DNA of 64,000 nt, taken from NCBI GenBank assembly GCA_029465975.1, contig CM055758.1, positions 5,695,992 to 5,759,991 on the forward strand, written 5' to 3'. Source of the DNA: Dallia pectoralis (taxonomy: Eukaryota > Chordata > Actinopteri > Esociformes > Umbridae). A program made the position numbers and the translations under genes. The notes beneath the pieces were generated by a model that was not told the origin of the DNA, did no database searches, and saw nothing but the letters and a program-made list of their open reading frames with translations. Below are positions 36,428 through 47,632 of the stretch, in pieces; the stretch's first letter is position 1, and each line of letters starts with the position of its first letter.

Positions 36428-39410
36428 TTACTTGGTGTAAAGGGCAGAGAAAGGAAGCTCATCTGAAGGCTGTAACCTGTCAACAGTGAAAGAGACGTTA
36501 CTGAATTAAATATCAAACAACCCCCACGTTTAGAAAAACAGACACGTAAGCAGGAAATGTGTACAGCAGATGAAGACTATGTAAATGCATGTAAAGTATG
36601 ACAGACTGTCGCTCTGGAAAACTGCCTGCTGAACTGCTAAAATGTCAACGTAGTAATTAATTAGAAATCAGATGAATCCTTCAGTCAGGCGCACCAGTTT
36701 TCGGGGCTCCATTTTGTCTTCTGAGACTCCATGATGTGGAAAGCGTAGACATGGCGAGATTTCTCTGACATGTTCATCTCACTTTTATGCACAACCTCTC
36801 CGTGTATTAGAACCACCCCACCTGAGTAGAGACCAAACAACTCTACATTAGTTACATACTAACCATGTTTGTTCTTACCCTTTGACCTTCCCTCCCCCTG
36901 CAGGCTCCCTGTTACACAGTGCAGACTACAGAACAGTCTACAGTGCAGACTGCAGAATAAGTTCTCATTAACTATGAGGTCACTGTCCCAGGTGTCGAGT
37001 AGAACTACTCGTTGCCCATGTCCGCTTTAGCTCGGTTGATAGAGCATAATGCTTTGTTTGTGAAACTCCATGTACTCCCGCCAAAATGAATGTGTATGCA
37101 CTCAGTTACTGTCAAGTGCTCTGGATAGGAGTGTCTTAAGTCAATGTCCATAAATCCTGCCTAAATGACATGACCTAATAGGTTACGGTCGCCTACATTC
37201 TGGGGTTTTCATGAGAATTCATACAGATTTATCACACAGCCCTTCAGTCCATCTCATGTAAACCTTGAAAGACATAGGATGACCCATAGTTAAATTCCGG
37301 TGAACAGCAAAAGAGATAAGCATGTACCTTTTTTAACAGGTGCGGGTATAAACAGTTTATTGTCATAGTCTGCCTCTCTCCCAATAAAGTCTGTCAGGGG
37401 ATAGGTGTCTTTAGTCTTCCTCACCATACGCCGGGTGATACCATCTAGTAGAGGGGGGGGACACAAACCAAGTTATTACATCTGGTTTGAATTACATACT
37501 CACTTCTAATGGAGACAAAACCTTGTTGTTATTCAAAACCTTGCCGAGTGTGATGGGAGGCAGTGGTTCCAAATGGCCTTCGAAACAACAAAATATGAAT
37601 GGCCTTCGAAACATACAGCATGTAAAAAAGCTTTTTGTTTGGACATCAGATGGTTCCAGGTCAAGGGTCAAAGGTAATCAGACAGTGCCTTACTGTTGTG
37701 TGAGCCCGGGATGAACCACAAGCAGCCGTTGTCCAGCGTGGCGTCCTCCAGAGCGATCCACACCCCCGTCACCCGACCCAGCGGTTCCGTGTGCAGGAAT
37801 GTGGCATCCTGGTGTGGGGTCACTGACGAACAGGCAGGCAGAGGACTATTTGGTAGTTAAAACACACTCTCACGCAAACATCCTGTCCCGTACCCATAAA
37901 GGGTTGTTGAACAGACTTCCTTTCTTACCTTCTCCGCCAATGGCTGGTTGCTGTAAAACACAACAACAGAGTCAAGTCAGGACCCAGCTAGGCGAATGTC
38001 AGACTATTGATGGCGAAAACTGTCTGGTGAAAGCTACAAAAAAGCAGGTGTGTACTCTTACCTTAAAAATGTACATGCTTTGCAAAATCACTGGACTCTT
38101 CAAACCCAGTTTCTTGGCTATACCCTGGGGGAAATATTTGTCATGTTTAGTCCTAGCGTAACAGTTCAAAGAACATTTATTTTAATAAAGCCCTTTTTTA
38201 AAGACGGTTGTCACCAAGTGCTTTAATAAACAGTTCAGACGTGTCCTTTACTATTAACAATTGGGTTCTCACCTGAATCTTGGGAGAATGAGTGGCAGAT
38301 TTGAATAACGGCTCATAGGCATGAAGTGCTATTAAAGTAGGAACCAGAGTATTAAGATATTACTCAGTTGTGGATTCGGGCAGACTAATTGAGCATGTAA
38401 AGTTGCGCAAACTAACCGTGTCTGGTATAATGTCACATGTAATTATGACACAATGCTTTTCATTTATAGTCTCAATCTTACACAATCCTATTAAAGAATC
38501 ACTCCTTGAAACTCACCGTGTCCAATTTTGTTCAAAGAACACTCTTTGGGAACAGTGAAATTTCCTTGAAAGAGAGACACAGGAGACAGGTTAGGTCGAT
38601 GAGTATCATTAAAACCAACACACACCTACATAAATAACAAGGCCCACCTTTATCATCAAAAACTCCTTTCTCAAAGAAGAAACGGATCTTATCTCCACTG
38701 GTGATGAAGTAGTCTGCGTTTCCCTGTAGACAGATAAAATAAGGTTATAAAAGAATGGGAAGTGACACATTTCTGTCATTTGAAAATGAAAAAAAGAATC
38801 TTACCTGCATCTGTATATTTCCATAGGTAGGCATGGACAGGAGCATGGGTCAAATGTTTACACGGTGAACACATTGGGCAGTTTACATGGTAGGTGGTGG
38901 TGTAAAGGTACCTGTGTTTTCAGCTGCTCGTCGTGATCCGTAGTGAACTGGATCCGACAATGTTCCGGGACGTCCATCCGGTCCACGATCTCTCCCATCC
39001 GTAGCCGGAGCTCATCACACTCCGCCGGACTGAGAAGACCTTCCAGAACCAAGTACCCGTCTTGACGGTACTGTTTTATAGGCCCAGAAAGTGTTGTTTT
39101 TTGTAATCACATGTGTACTACAGCGTCCCATGTCAACATATTTTTGTTGGTTTATTTCGCCTGTTGTTAGAATTGTATCCGAAATCTCGCAGTGCAGGTT
39201 TTGCAGAAATTACGCAATGAGTGCAGAATACATCTGGGGTTTGCCTTGAGTTATGCAAGTTACAGTTGACAAAAACGCCTTTATAAATAGCCTAATAAAA
39301 AGTGACAGCTCGAGCCGTAAGTACAAATCGAGACATTTTTTATCAACATTTCGAGTAGGCCTACATTTTAAGCTTACCTTATATGCATTTTGGTCTGTTA
39401 GAAAATCCAT
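36428..39410 (-). CDS. phyhd1: Phytanoyl-CoA dioxygenase domain-containing protein 1
   Basis: Fe(II)/2-oxoglutarate-dependent oxygenase of the PhyH family; the physiological substrate is unsettled. Eleven exons, 5' to 3': 39410-39378, 39070-38912, 38723-38648, 38564-38517, 38328-38273, 38124-38062, 37950-37929, 37822-37694, 37450-37328, 36821-36695, 36476-36428. They join in phase to 294 aa (human 291). Seen: YLVLEGLLSPAECDELRLRM, SGDKIRFFFEKGVFDDKG, the iron-binding HxD in VTPHQDATFLHTEPLGRV, VWIALEDATLDNGCLWFIPG, the distal histidine in LIHGEVVHKS with the 2OG-binding arginine nearby in EKSRHVYAFH, and the C-terminal LPFSALYTK. Exon 7 is only 22 nt. The donor of exon 10 is the weak CTG|GTGCGC. 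Confidence 0.95.
37015..37165 (+). mobile_element. tRNA-derived SINE relic
   Basis: TTTAGCTCGGTTGATAGAGCA matches the A-box half of a tRNA-derived SINE. The fish tail motif follows: AATGTGTATGCACTCAGTTACTG, then AAGTGCTCTGGATAGGAGTG, ending near TCTTAAGTCAATGTCC. It lies in the phyhd1 intron between exons 9 and 10. Known teleost SINEs end with GCTCTGGATAAGAGCGTCTG, and this copy is mildly diverged from that. Confidence 0.7.
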
Positions 39411-42400
39411 GCTAATGCCTCAACATATAGGTCAGTGTCTGATCATCATCCGGGTTCTTCTGGTCTGAACCGCTCATGTAACCATGTGATGTGTCGCTGT
39501 CTAACACGATTACACTGTATCCACAGTGAAGCAATAATAGGATGTTTGACTCCTGGCCAATAGCTGCACTTAATTGTAAAAACTCATCAAAATCTTATCA
39601 AAAACATGACTTTGGTATGGGGCGTTCCCAAAGAATCTTGATGCACTATTACCCATTATAATATACCAGATTAAAGCATTTGAATAGCAAAAGTTAAGAC
39701 TGTTTACAATATTTTCTCAAACACAGTAGCTACCACACATTACAAATAACGTAAGAAAATGGGGAAATGTCAGGTGCAGTTTTAGAATATATACAATATA
39801 TATATATTTTTTTACCCCTTTCTCTCTGCCATAATTCTGTGATATATTAAAGCTCTAACATTCCCTACACTCTTCCAACCAGACTGTCACTGGTCTGAGG
39901 ACACACTCATCATTACTCCAATTAGCTTGGCAGGCACCTGAGCTGTCAGAGGGTGTTGCTATTATAGAGCAATGAGATCAGAAAATCGCTACCAATTAGG
40001 GTGTTGCAATGTACCGGCATTGACTACAGCACATTCTAACCCACCTGCACGTCAGTCTATCCATAGATCGTTTCAGATACGTTATGTAGATACGGGCTCT
40101 TATTGGAAAACAGTTTTTCGTTAGGGTCAACAACAGGAAAAACAATTACGGGAATATATGGATGAAGATTGGTGTTAGCATGTTTCACTTTATTATTTCA
40201 GAGTAGTAAAAAGTAGAGGCCGTAAAACACCTGTCATTGTGTTGTCAGAGCTGAAATCCTCGACTGTTACAAATGCCTGGGGTGTATATTGTTTCTCCAC
40301 AGAGGAAGCCAGTGTTCGCGAATCTTGACGATAAAAAGGGTCAAACGATGACGTTGTAGGAGAAAACGTACAGATGATTTGTGTCCATTCCATATTTCCA
40401 CAGGTCCATGGTGAATAATTTTAAAGCCACAATACAGTAATGCCATTTTTGATGTTGGTGTTACAATGTCCAGTATGAAGTCACAATAAGCATAACTCAC
40501 GACTCCCTGAAGTGTTTCTATAGGCTACATGTTTTGTACCGAGACGTTTTGAATTCTATCACCAGCCTCAACAGGTGCCACAAAAACCCTTTAAAAAATG
40601 GGTAGTTTGCCTGTGCATATGGGCAATTTTAGGATTATATAAAGGAGTTGACCGAGGAACTATGCCAATAAACACGCAACATAATCATAAGAAATATAAA
40701 TGCTGCTTTGACTATGCATTGACTGTCTTGTAGTTGCAGAAGTTCTACCTAAACTGTGGACCTTTATATGCTCATGTTGATGACAAATTCCACACAACCA
40801 AACGACATTTTCCTTACTTACATAATAAAATCTGGAAATTGAACATGTTTCACTGCATATTGCCCACACGAGGGCGCTTTATCCACATTGGATGTACAGG
40901 TGATTGTAAACGTAAAGCGGTCATCTCTAAGAGAGCAGTGAAGACCATTTCAGAAAATGTCTAAAACGACAAAAAAACATGTTAAAAACATGGTTGTTGA
41001 AAACGTACATGTAATAAAAAATGCAGATCAGGTACTGCTAAAGGGAAAGTATAGCAAAGGGACAGGATAAGCATTTTGCTACCTACCTAAAGTGCTGCCA
41101 GTGCAGCAAGGTACGGTTGAGGTCGTTCCTCAACAGCTGATACAGAATCAGATCTTATTTAATCTATTCAATATCTAGAGTCTAGGTGGGAAGCTAATTA
41201 AGGGAAACATAGCACTCGAGCTTAGAGCTGGGCAATGTTGACAAAAATCCATAAGGTGCTATAGAAGCAATTAAAATACACTGTGGTCCGCAGTGCAAGT
41301 ACAGATTGCTTTCAGTTGGGGGAATTAACAGAACATGAAAAGCTGAGAAAACAGATACAAATACCTAATTAAATAATCCTGTTTCAACAGTGTAGAACCA
41401 GCACCAAGCAAAGCCAGACATCATACTGAATGAGAACATGTAACAATTACTCTGAAAACCTGAAAAGAAAGACTTGGATGAGTGGGAATGAGGACAGGGG
41501 GGGATGAGAACTACTATAAGACCGTCAAGAGAATTACAGTAATTATATTCAACTGTAAATAGCTACCGCAAAGCAATGTATTCTTCTGTAACATCATCCA
41601 GCTCTACAACTAGCGGTCTGTTTTACTACTTTGATTCGGTTAACACAAACGTGTCCACGTCCGTACTCCATTATAGCCGTGGGGATGAATTCACAACAAT
41701 CCTGAACTCTTGTTCCCATTTACCCAACAGAGGTTCATATTATCAGCGCACACAATCTGCGTGTGCAACAAACAACATGTCGTAGGAAAAAAGTGTGATC
41801 TCGCATTGAGATCCATTCACGCTCTGGTGAGGTGTGTGGGCAGGCTGACAGAGTTTTTATTTGTCCAATGTTCCCAACAACCCAGAACAAGTCAGAGAAT
41901 AACACAGGGACATTAGTGTGTGCCTCTATTCAACCGCCCACTGCGTGTCTGGGCCGGCAAGGCATTGCTCCGGGAAAGTGCTTCAACTTGAAACACTCCT
42001 ACTTTGTGAGCACTGCTGACGCCTTTATGAGCAGAACGCCAGCCCCACACTTCCAGGACAGAGACCGTTTAATTAAGAACAGGGCTGGATTCAAAACATC
42101 CCCCCCCCCGCGTGGGACTGTTTCCATTGGTAACCCTCCCAAACAGGAAGTTACACATAGTTATTACATAGAAAAGTGAGCAAACAAAGATTAATTCATG
42201 TTGCTTTCCTTCTAGCTGAGGCATAGTGTTAGTATAAAATAACATGGAACAGCTGGCTGTAGTAATATCAACAATAGCTCGTTAGTGCCGTACGTTTGAA
42301 ACATTAACACACGTAATAAAGTCGATCATCAGTCAATCATGACAGTTGTAATCATAAACAACGTGGCACAGAACAGTACTGCCCATTAAAGATGTAGGGC

Positions 42401-43348
42401 CATATTAGTAACAGCGGCAATTCGCCTCGACCAAGAACCGTTTATTAGTGTTTCTTCTTCGTTCTTAGCGCATGTCGTATAAGCAACTGACATGTGCCAC
42501 TGGGAGTGCAAACATCTGGGTATTTATATCGCTACGACGCAGGGTGGCAGTCATTTTAAAATGCAGATGTGAGATGTGCCCGGCAGTAAACAAACAAAAG
42601 CGCGTTTGTCATTGAATACGTCGAGGTAACTGCTCTCTGTTTGGGTTTATTTTCCTCCATTTTGGTGCCTAAAGAATTTTGCCCGAGTTTGGCTGTTTTG
42701 ACGTCACTAGTGTTCGTTTTAACCAGTCTGACCCTGTGTCCTTACTGCCTGTGGGTAAACACAAATGGCTGGTACTGGTGGACTGTATACTTGAGTGAGA
42801 AAAAAACTGAGAAAAGAAACTCGTCACGCTATGAGCACGTCTTCCACTCCCACACATTGTCTCCTTACTGTTTACTGCTATCCAGAAGTTAATCACATAG
42901 GGAAAATATATCTATATATAGGTGGAGATGACTAACAGTTGAAGTGCCTCATTCTCCAAAGTCTTTCATTTATTTCGATCTCATCCTCTTCTTCTTAGCA
43001 TTCGACCAGGACGCTTCTGCACGTCCTCAATTTAAAATAGGGGGAAGACATTTTGGTATTTAATTAAAAAAAATAAAAGTGGCAAAATGTTGATGAGCAG
43101 AATAAAAAATGTCTCGGAATAATTTAGCCAATAGAGTCAAGGCACCAGCCAACCAGTCATCCATCTTAATCGGTACATTTGAAACACAGACACCTCCTCC
43201 TTCCTCCCCATACTAGCACAAGGAGGTGGAGGGAAACATTTGAGAATGGCCTGGAATGAGGTAGGTGCAGCACCATCCATTACCTCAAATCTTTCCCCCT
43301 CTCTATTTTGTCTTCTGCCCTGAGGCTCCTTCTGTCTAGTCCCTCCCT
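39411..43348. other. Gene-free stretch between phyhd1 and lrrc8a
   Basis: Holds the phyhd1 5' flank and, at its right end, the lrrc8a 3' UTR. A minus-strand AATAAA at about 42969-42974 is a possible lrrc8a poly(A) signal. Short open frames here show no family resemblance and no splice support. I see nothing else. Confidence 0.6.
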
Positions 43349-46300
43349 TCAGACTGGCTCCTTGTCGGCTCTCCACAGCTGCTCTTTGACCTCCGTGGGG
43401 AGTGTCTTGAACAGGTCCTCCTCCACCACCAGGCCACTCCTCTTCAGCAGTCTACACTCGCCAAGCTCCACAGGCAGGCACTCCAGACGGTTCCCCCGTA
43501 GCTCCAGTTGGGTCAGGCCCGTGAGCTCCCCGAAGCGTGACGGCAGGGTCTGCAGGCAGTTGTTGCCCAGGTTCAGGGTGCGCAGTTTCTTGCACTGGAA
43601 CAGCTCCGGCGGGAGAGACTCGATCTGACAGGAACGAGAAGGCAAATCGTTAAAAAAGGAAAATTGTTGAAAGAAACACAATTTATTGCATTTTTGTCTT
43701 GCTTGAGAACACTGTAGCGCATGGTTTGGAAAATATCAAGACAGCAGGAAAAATTCTTTCTTTAGGCTTTAAGCTGAAATGTTTACCTCCTCCCCAGTCA
43801 CCAGCTACATAAGAGCAGACTTAAGGGCAGATTTGTCAGGGGGCAACAGGGCTTAGTTTAGTACATACTGTTCCTGCCGCAGTAAAATAAAAAAAACTGT
43901 CTTAAACCACCCAATAAGACTTCAAGCCAATCAGAATCGAAACAAATCGCTCTGCCCCTGAGCAGGAAGCCAATTAGAGAATGGCATGACATCAAGACAA
44001 AGAATAATTATAAAGTCACTCAGTTTGTAAGAGGTACAGAGTGCAGGCAATAGAGATCCTAATAAACCCAGTAGAAATGCTATCGTTTCAAGGGACTGTT
44101 TATTTTGTCCTTTAAAACAGCATCCTGGTCGTACAGAGGCAGAGACTCAGCGACCATCACTCCTGTGTTCCAATGGCACATTGTGTTTGTCAATCCAACT
44201 TTTAAAAGGTTAAATGCTCCTTAGAAAAACCTTTTGCAATTATTTTAACACAGCTGAAAACTGTTGAGCTGGTTTTAAGAGGCAATATAAATTGGCCTTG
44301 TTTAGACTGGTTGAGTATCTGGAGCATCAAATTGTGGGTTTGATTACAGGCTCAAAATGGCCAAGAGAAATTACTATCAGCCTATTCTTGTTCTGAGAAG
44401 TAAAGGCTATTCCATGTGAGAAATTGCGAAGAAACTGAAGATCTTGTACAATTCTAAAATTTTGAACCGTAGTATAGATCGAAATTTTTTATTACTTCTA
44501 ATGCCCACTTGCCCACATAAACACCTGTAAAAAATATTTCGGTTACGTGCCGAGACCTCTGAGGTTCCAAAGAGAGGTCTTTGTAAAGGGCGTATAACAC
44601 AAAACACAGAGGGGTTCCAAACAGAAGCCTTCGTGAGGCGGGTAAAACACAAAACACAGAGGGGATCCAAAGAGAAGAGAGGGGCGTATAACAGAAAACA
44701 CAAAGGGGTTCCTTATAAACATGGCTCTTACGGGTGGTAATCTCGAAGCCCATTCACAGTGTGGAACCTTTGTATATTGGTGAAGCAGGGTACTTAAACC
44801 TCAATAATAGTATTGTTATCACTAATCATTTTGAGAATGTTGTATAACCTCCAAAAATGTCTTGCACTGTAAACGCAGGAAATAAGATTGACTGAAGGTA
44901 GCCAGTCTGATGTACTGTATTACAGCCGTAATACTACGACGAACATCCAGAGCTCTAAATCAAATCACATAACATGAAGATATGAAATGATATCATGTTT
45001 ATTTATTATGGAAGGCCAAGTCAAAAAGGTACAAAAATGTGTCCACTGACTGACTATCGTAAATTGTTCTGGATAAAAGTGTCTGTTAAATTTTAAAAAT
45101 GCAGTACAGTCAGAGTGGAACTGTGGTATAAATAAGCCTGACTTAGCTGAAAAACTATTTCCCCAAATATCCTGACTTCATGCAGGCTCAGAATACATAT
45201 ATCGTCTGTCCCTGAAAACAGGCAACCCAGAAACGGATATTGTTATCTGTAACCAGAAGACATATTTATTATCACAATAAAACTTCTGGTCTGGATACTT
45301 TTAGAGCTCAGTTAAGCTACGTTAAGTTTGCGTTTATTTGAACAAATGGAAAAAAAAATAGGCTAATAGTTTCTTGAATAGTAGTCAAATTTACTTTTCA
45401 AGAGACCAGTTAATCTCAATCGCACCAAATTTAACAATGTTTATATCCCTGTAATTCAACTCAGTGTGACCTAGAGCATATTCACATATTTGTACTCACC
45501 CTGTTGGCCGTTACAGCTAAGTACTGCAGGTTCTGGAGGAAGCCCACATCGACGTGAATACTAGTGAGGTTATTGTGACTCAGATCCAAATAGCGTAGTT
45601 TGCGACAATAGAAGAGGTGACCCGGGATATTCTCAATCTTGTTGCGGTTCAGGTAGAGCCTCTCTAAGTTGGTCAAGTTGCCGATCTGTATGGGAATGTA
45701 CGCGATCTGGTTGTACCACAGCTTCAGTCCCACCAGCCGGTGCAGGTGCTGGAAGCTAATGATCTCCTCAATGGTCTTGAGGTTGTTGTCCTTCAGGTCG
45801 ATCTCCTGCAGGTTGTGAAGACTGAAGATGGAGTGCGGGATGCGTTCCAGGTCGCAGCGCACCAGCTCCAGTTCGGTCAGGTTCACCATCTTCTTCAGGC
45901 TGTTGAGCACCATCAGCTTGGTGCCCTCGTTGTTGACGGACAGCTTCTGCAGGTGCACCCCGACGTCTGTCACCACCTGAGGCAACTTGCTCAGGTTGCT
46001 CTTCAGGCGGAGCACTTTGAGCCTTTTCAGCTCTCGTAGCCCGTCGATCACGATGAAGCGGTTGTTCTCGGCGCTCAGGTTCCCGGTGAGATGCAGCTCA
46101 CTCAGGTTCTTTAAGCTGTAAATCCACAACGGGATCTCCTTGATGTCAGTGAACTTTATGTGGAGGGACTTGAGATTCTCCCTCAGGAAGGCCAAAGCCG
46201 GGGCCTCGATTTTTGCTGGCGTGTGGTAAAGCCACATCTCCCTTAGGCTAACCAGCTGGGCGATGATGGGCGGGATGGTGACATCAGGGATGAGCTCCAG

Positions 46301-47608
46301 TTTGAGCACCTCCAGTTCGATGAGGTCGAACACTGTGTCCGGGATTCCGCTGAGCATGAACAGGTGCAGCTCCAGCTTCTCCTGGGAGTTCTTCGTGATG
46401 CGCTGTCGCAGTTTCTCCAGCGTCCACTCATTGTTGAGATTCAGCTGACGCAGTTTGTTCTCGCTCACCTCGGACAGGAACACTGCGAAACGTTTGGAGT
46501 ACAGCGGGTCGTACTGGTCAATCATGTGCAGCATGAAGGCAAAGTCGTTCTTCACGTCGGGGATGTCACTGTAGCGGCTCTCCTCACGGATCGACTCAAA
46601 TGAGTAGCGCTTGAGGGAGCGGCTGACCATCCAGCACAGGGTGTACATGCAAATCAGACCATAAATACCAACCAGGCTAATGTAGAAACAGGCTAGGATC
46701 CTAAAGAGCGTGGCCAGTGGGTGAGCGCAGTGGTACATCCTGTAGCCCGTCAACTTCTCAACATCCACTTTGCAGATAACGTTGAACTCTATATATTGGA
46801 CATAGTAGGCCGTGTAGGAGATGATCAGGATGAACTTGATGACTTTGATGATGGTCTGGCGGATGTAGAGCCGGTAGACAATGTCCCCTTCTTCGACGTG
46901 AACCCTGAACTTCTTGACCTTCTCAAAGAGAGCTTTGGCCTGCTCGCCTTCCTTTTTGTCCAGGACGCCAGTGTCTGAGCGATCCACAATGCCCTGTTCG
47001 ATGCGAGACTTGGTTCTCTGAAGCATGGGCACGCTGGCCTCCACGTCTTCGCTGACGCTAGACGTCTTTTTGTCCACGAAACTGTTCATCTTCCCTTGGG
47101 GCTTGGGGTCGCTCTCCTCCACCACCGTCTCCGACAGGGCCCGGGTGGTCCAGGGAGAGTCGAAACACTTGAGCAGGATGGAAACAAAGTGCTCCAGTTT
47201 GGAGCTAGTCCGGGGGAACTTGAACCAGAAGTTGCTGCAGGCCAGGAATATAAGAGTGTGCAGTAGCACCAAGTAAGGGAAGTACTTGGCAAACCAATGC
47301 AGCTTCTTCTCATAGCAGACCGCATCGATGTAGTTGTACTGGTGCCGGTCAAGGTCGTACTGGATCCCTTTGGGCTCAGTAGCGGGGTCAATGAAGCTCA
47401 CGTTGTGGTCCTGGCAGGTGTCTTTCAACACCCACTTGCAGGGCAAACAGATCATCTTGTCCTGGGTGACCTGCAGCGTTCCCCCGAACACGGCGATCAT
47501 GAGCATGACAATGGAGATGTAGTCGGTGAACACGTCCCACCATGGCTTCAGGATGCGGTACGCCGGCTGGGTGTCGGCAAAGTACCGGAGTTCTGTGATG
47601 GGGATCAT
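43349..47608 (-). CDS. lrrc8a: Volume-regulated anion channel subunit LRRC8A (SWELL1)
   Basis: Essential subunit of the hexameric volume-regulated anion channel at the plasma membrane; it releases chloride and organic osmolytes on cell swelling. Two coding exons: 47608-45500 and 43624-43349, with donor AACAGG|GTGAGT and acceptor CCTGTCAG. The spliced protein is 794 aa. The N-terminus MIPITELRYFADTQPAYRI is nearly identical to mammals. Pannexin-like membrane domain: TM1 ~22-42, extracellular loop, TM2 near LVLLHTLIFLACSNF, then two further spans near IIKVIKFILIISYTAYYVQY and LACFYISLVGIYGLICMYTL. About 17 leucine-rich repeats follow, ending LVVEEDLFKTLPTEVKEQLW. It is ~16 residues shorter than human (810), mostly in the first extracellular loop. 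An acceptor at 47633 (CCGTAG) shows the leader is spliced from upstream. Confidence 0.98.
44563..44712. repeat. ~50-bp tandem repeat, three copies, in the lrrc8a intron
   Basis: Three imperfect units of GGGTTCCAAAGAGAGGTCTT followed by ...GGGCGTATAACACAAAACACAGAG. They keep a minus-strand frame open by chance. Confidence 0.8.
45040..45105 (+). mobile_element. SINE tail fragment
   Basis: GACTGACTATCGTAAATTGT followed by TCTGGATAAAAGTGTCTGTTAAA is the tail motif of tRNA-derived fish SINEs (consensus like TCGCTCTGGATAAGAGCGTC). No head is visible. It lies in the lrrc8a intron. Confidence 0.5.
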
Positions 47609-47632
47609 GATGGTTCACTCATGACGGCGCAC

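Noticed and set aside
37015..37090. tRNA gene
   Set aside because: There is an A-box-like start, but the B box and acceptor stem do not fold. A SINE tail follows.
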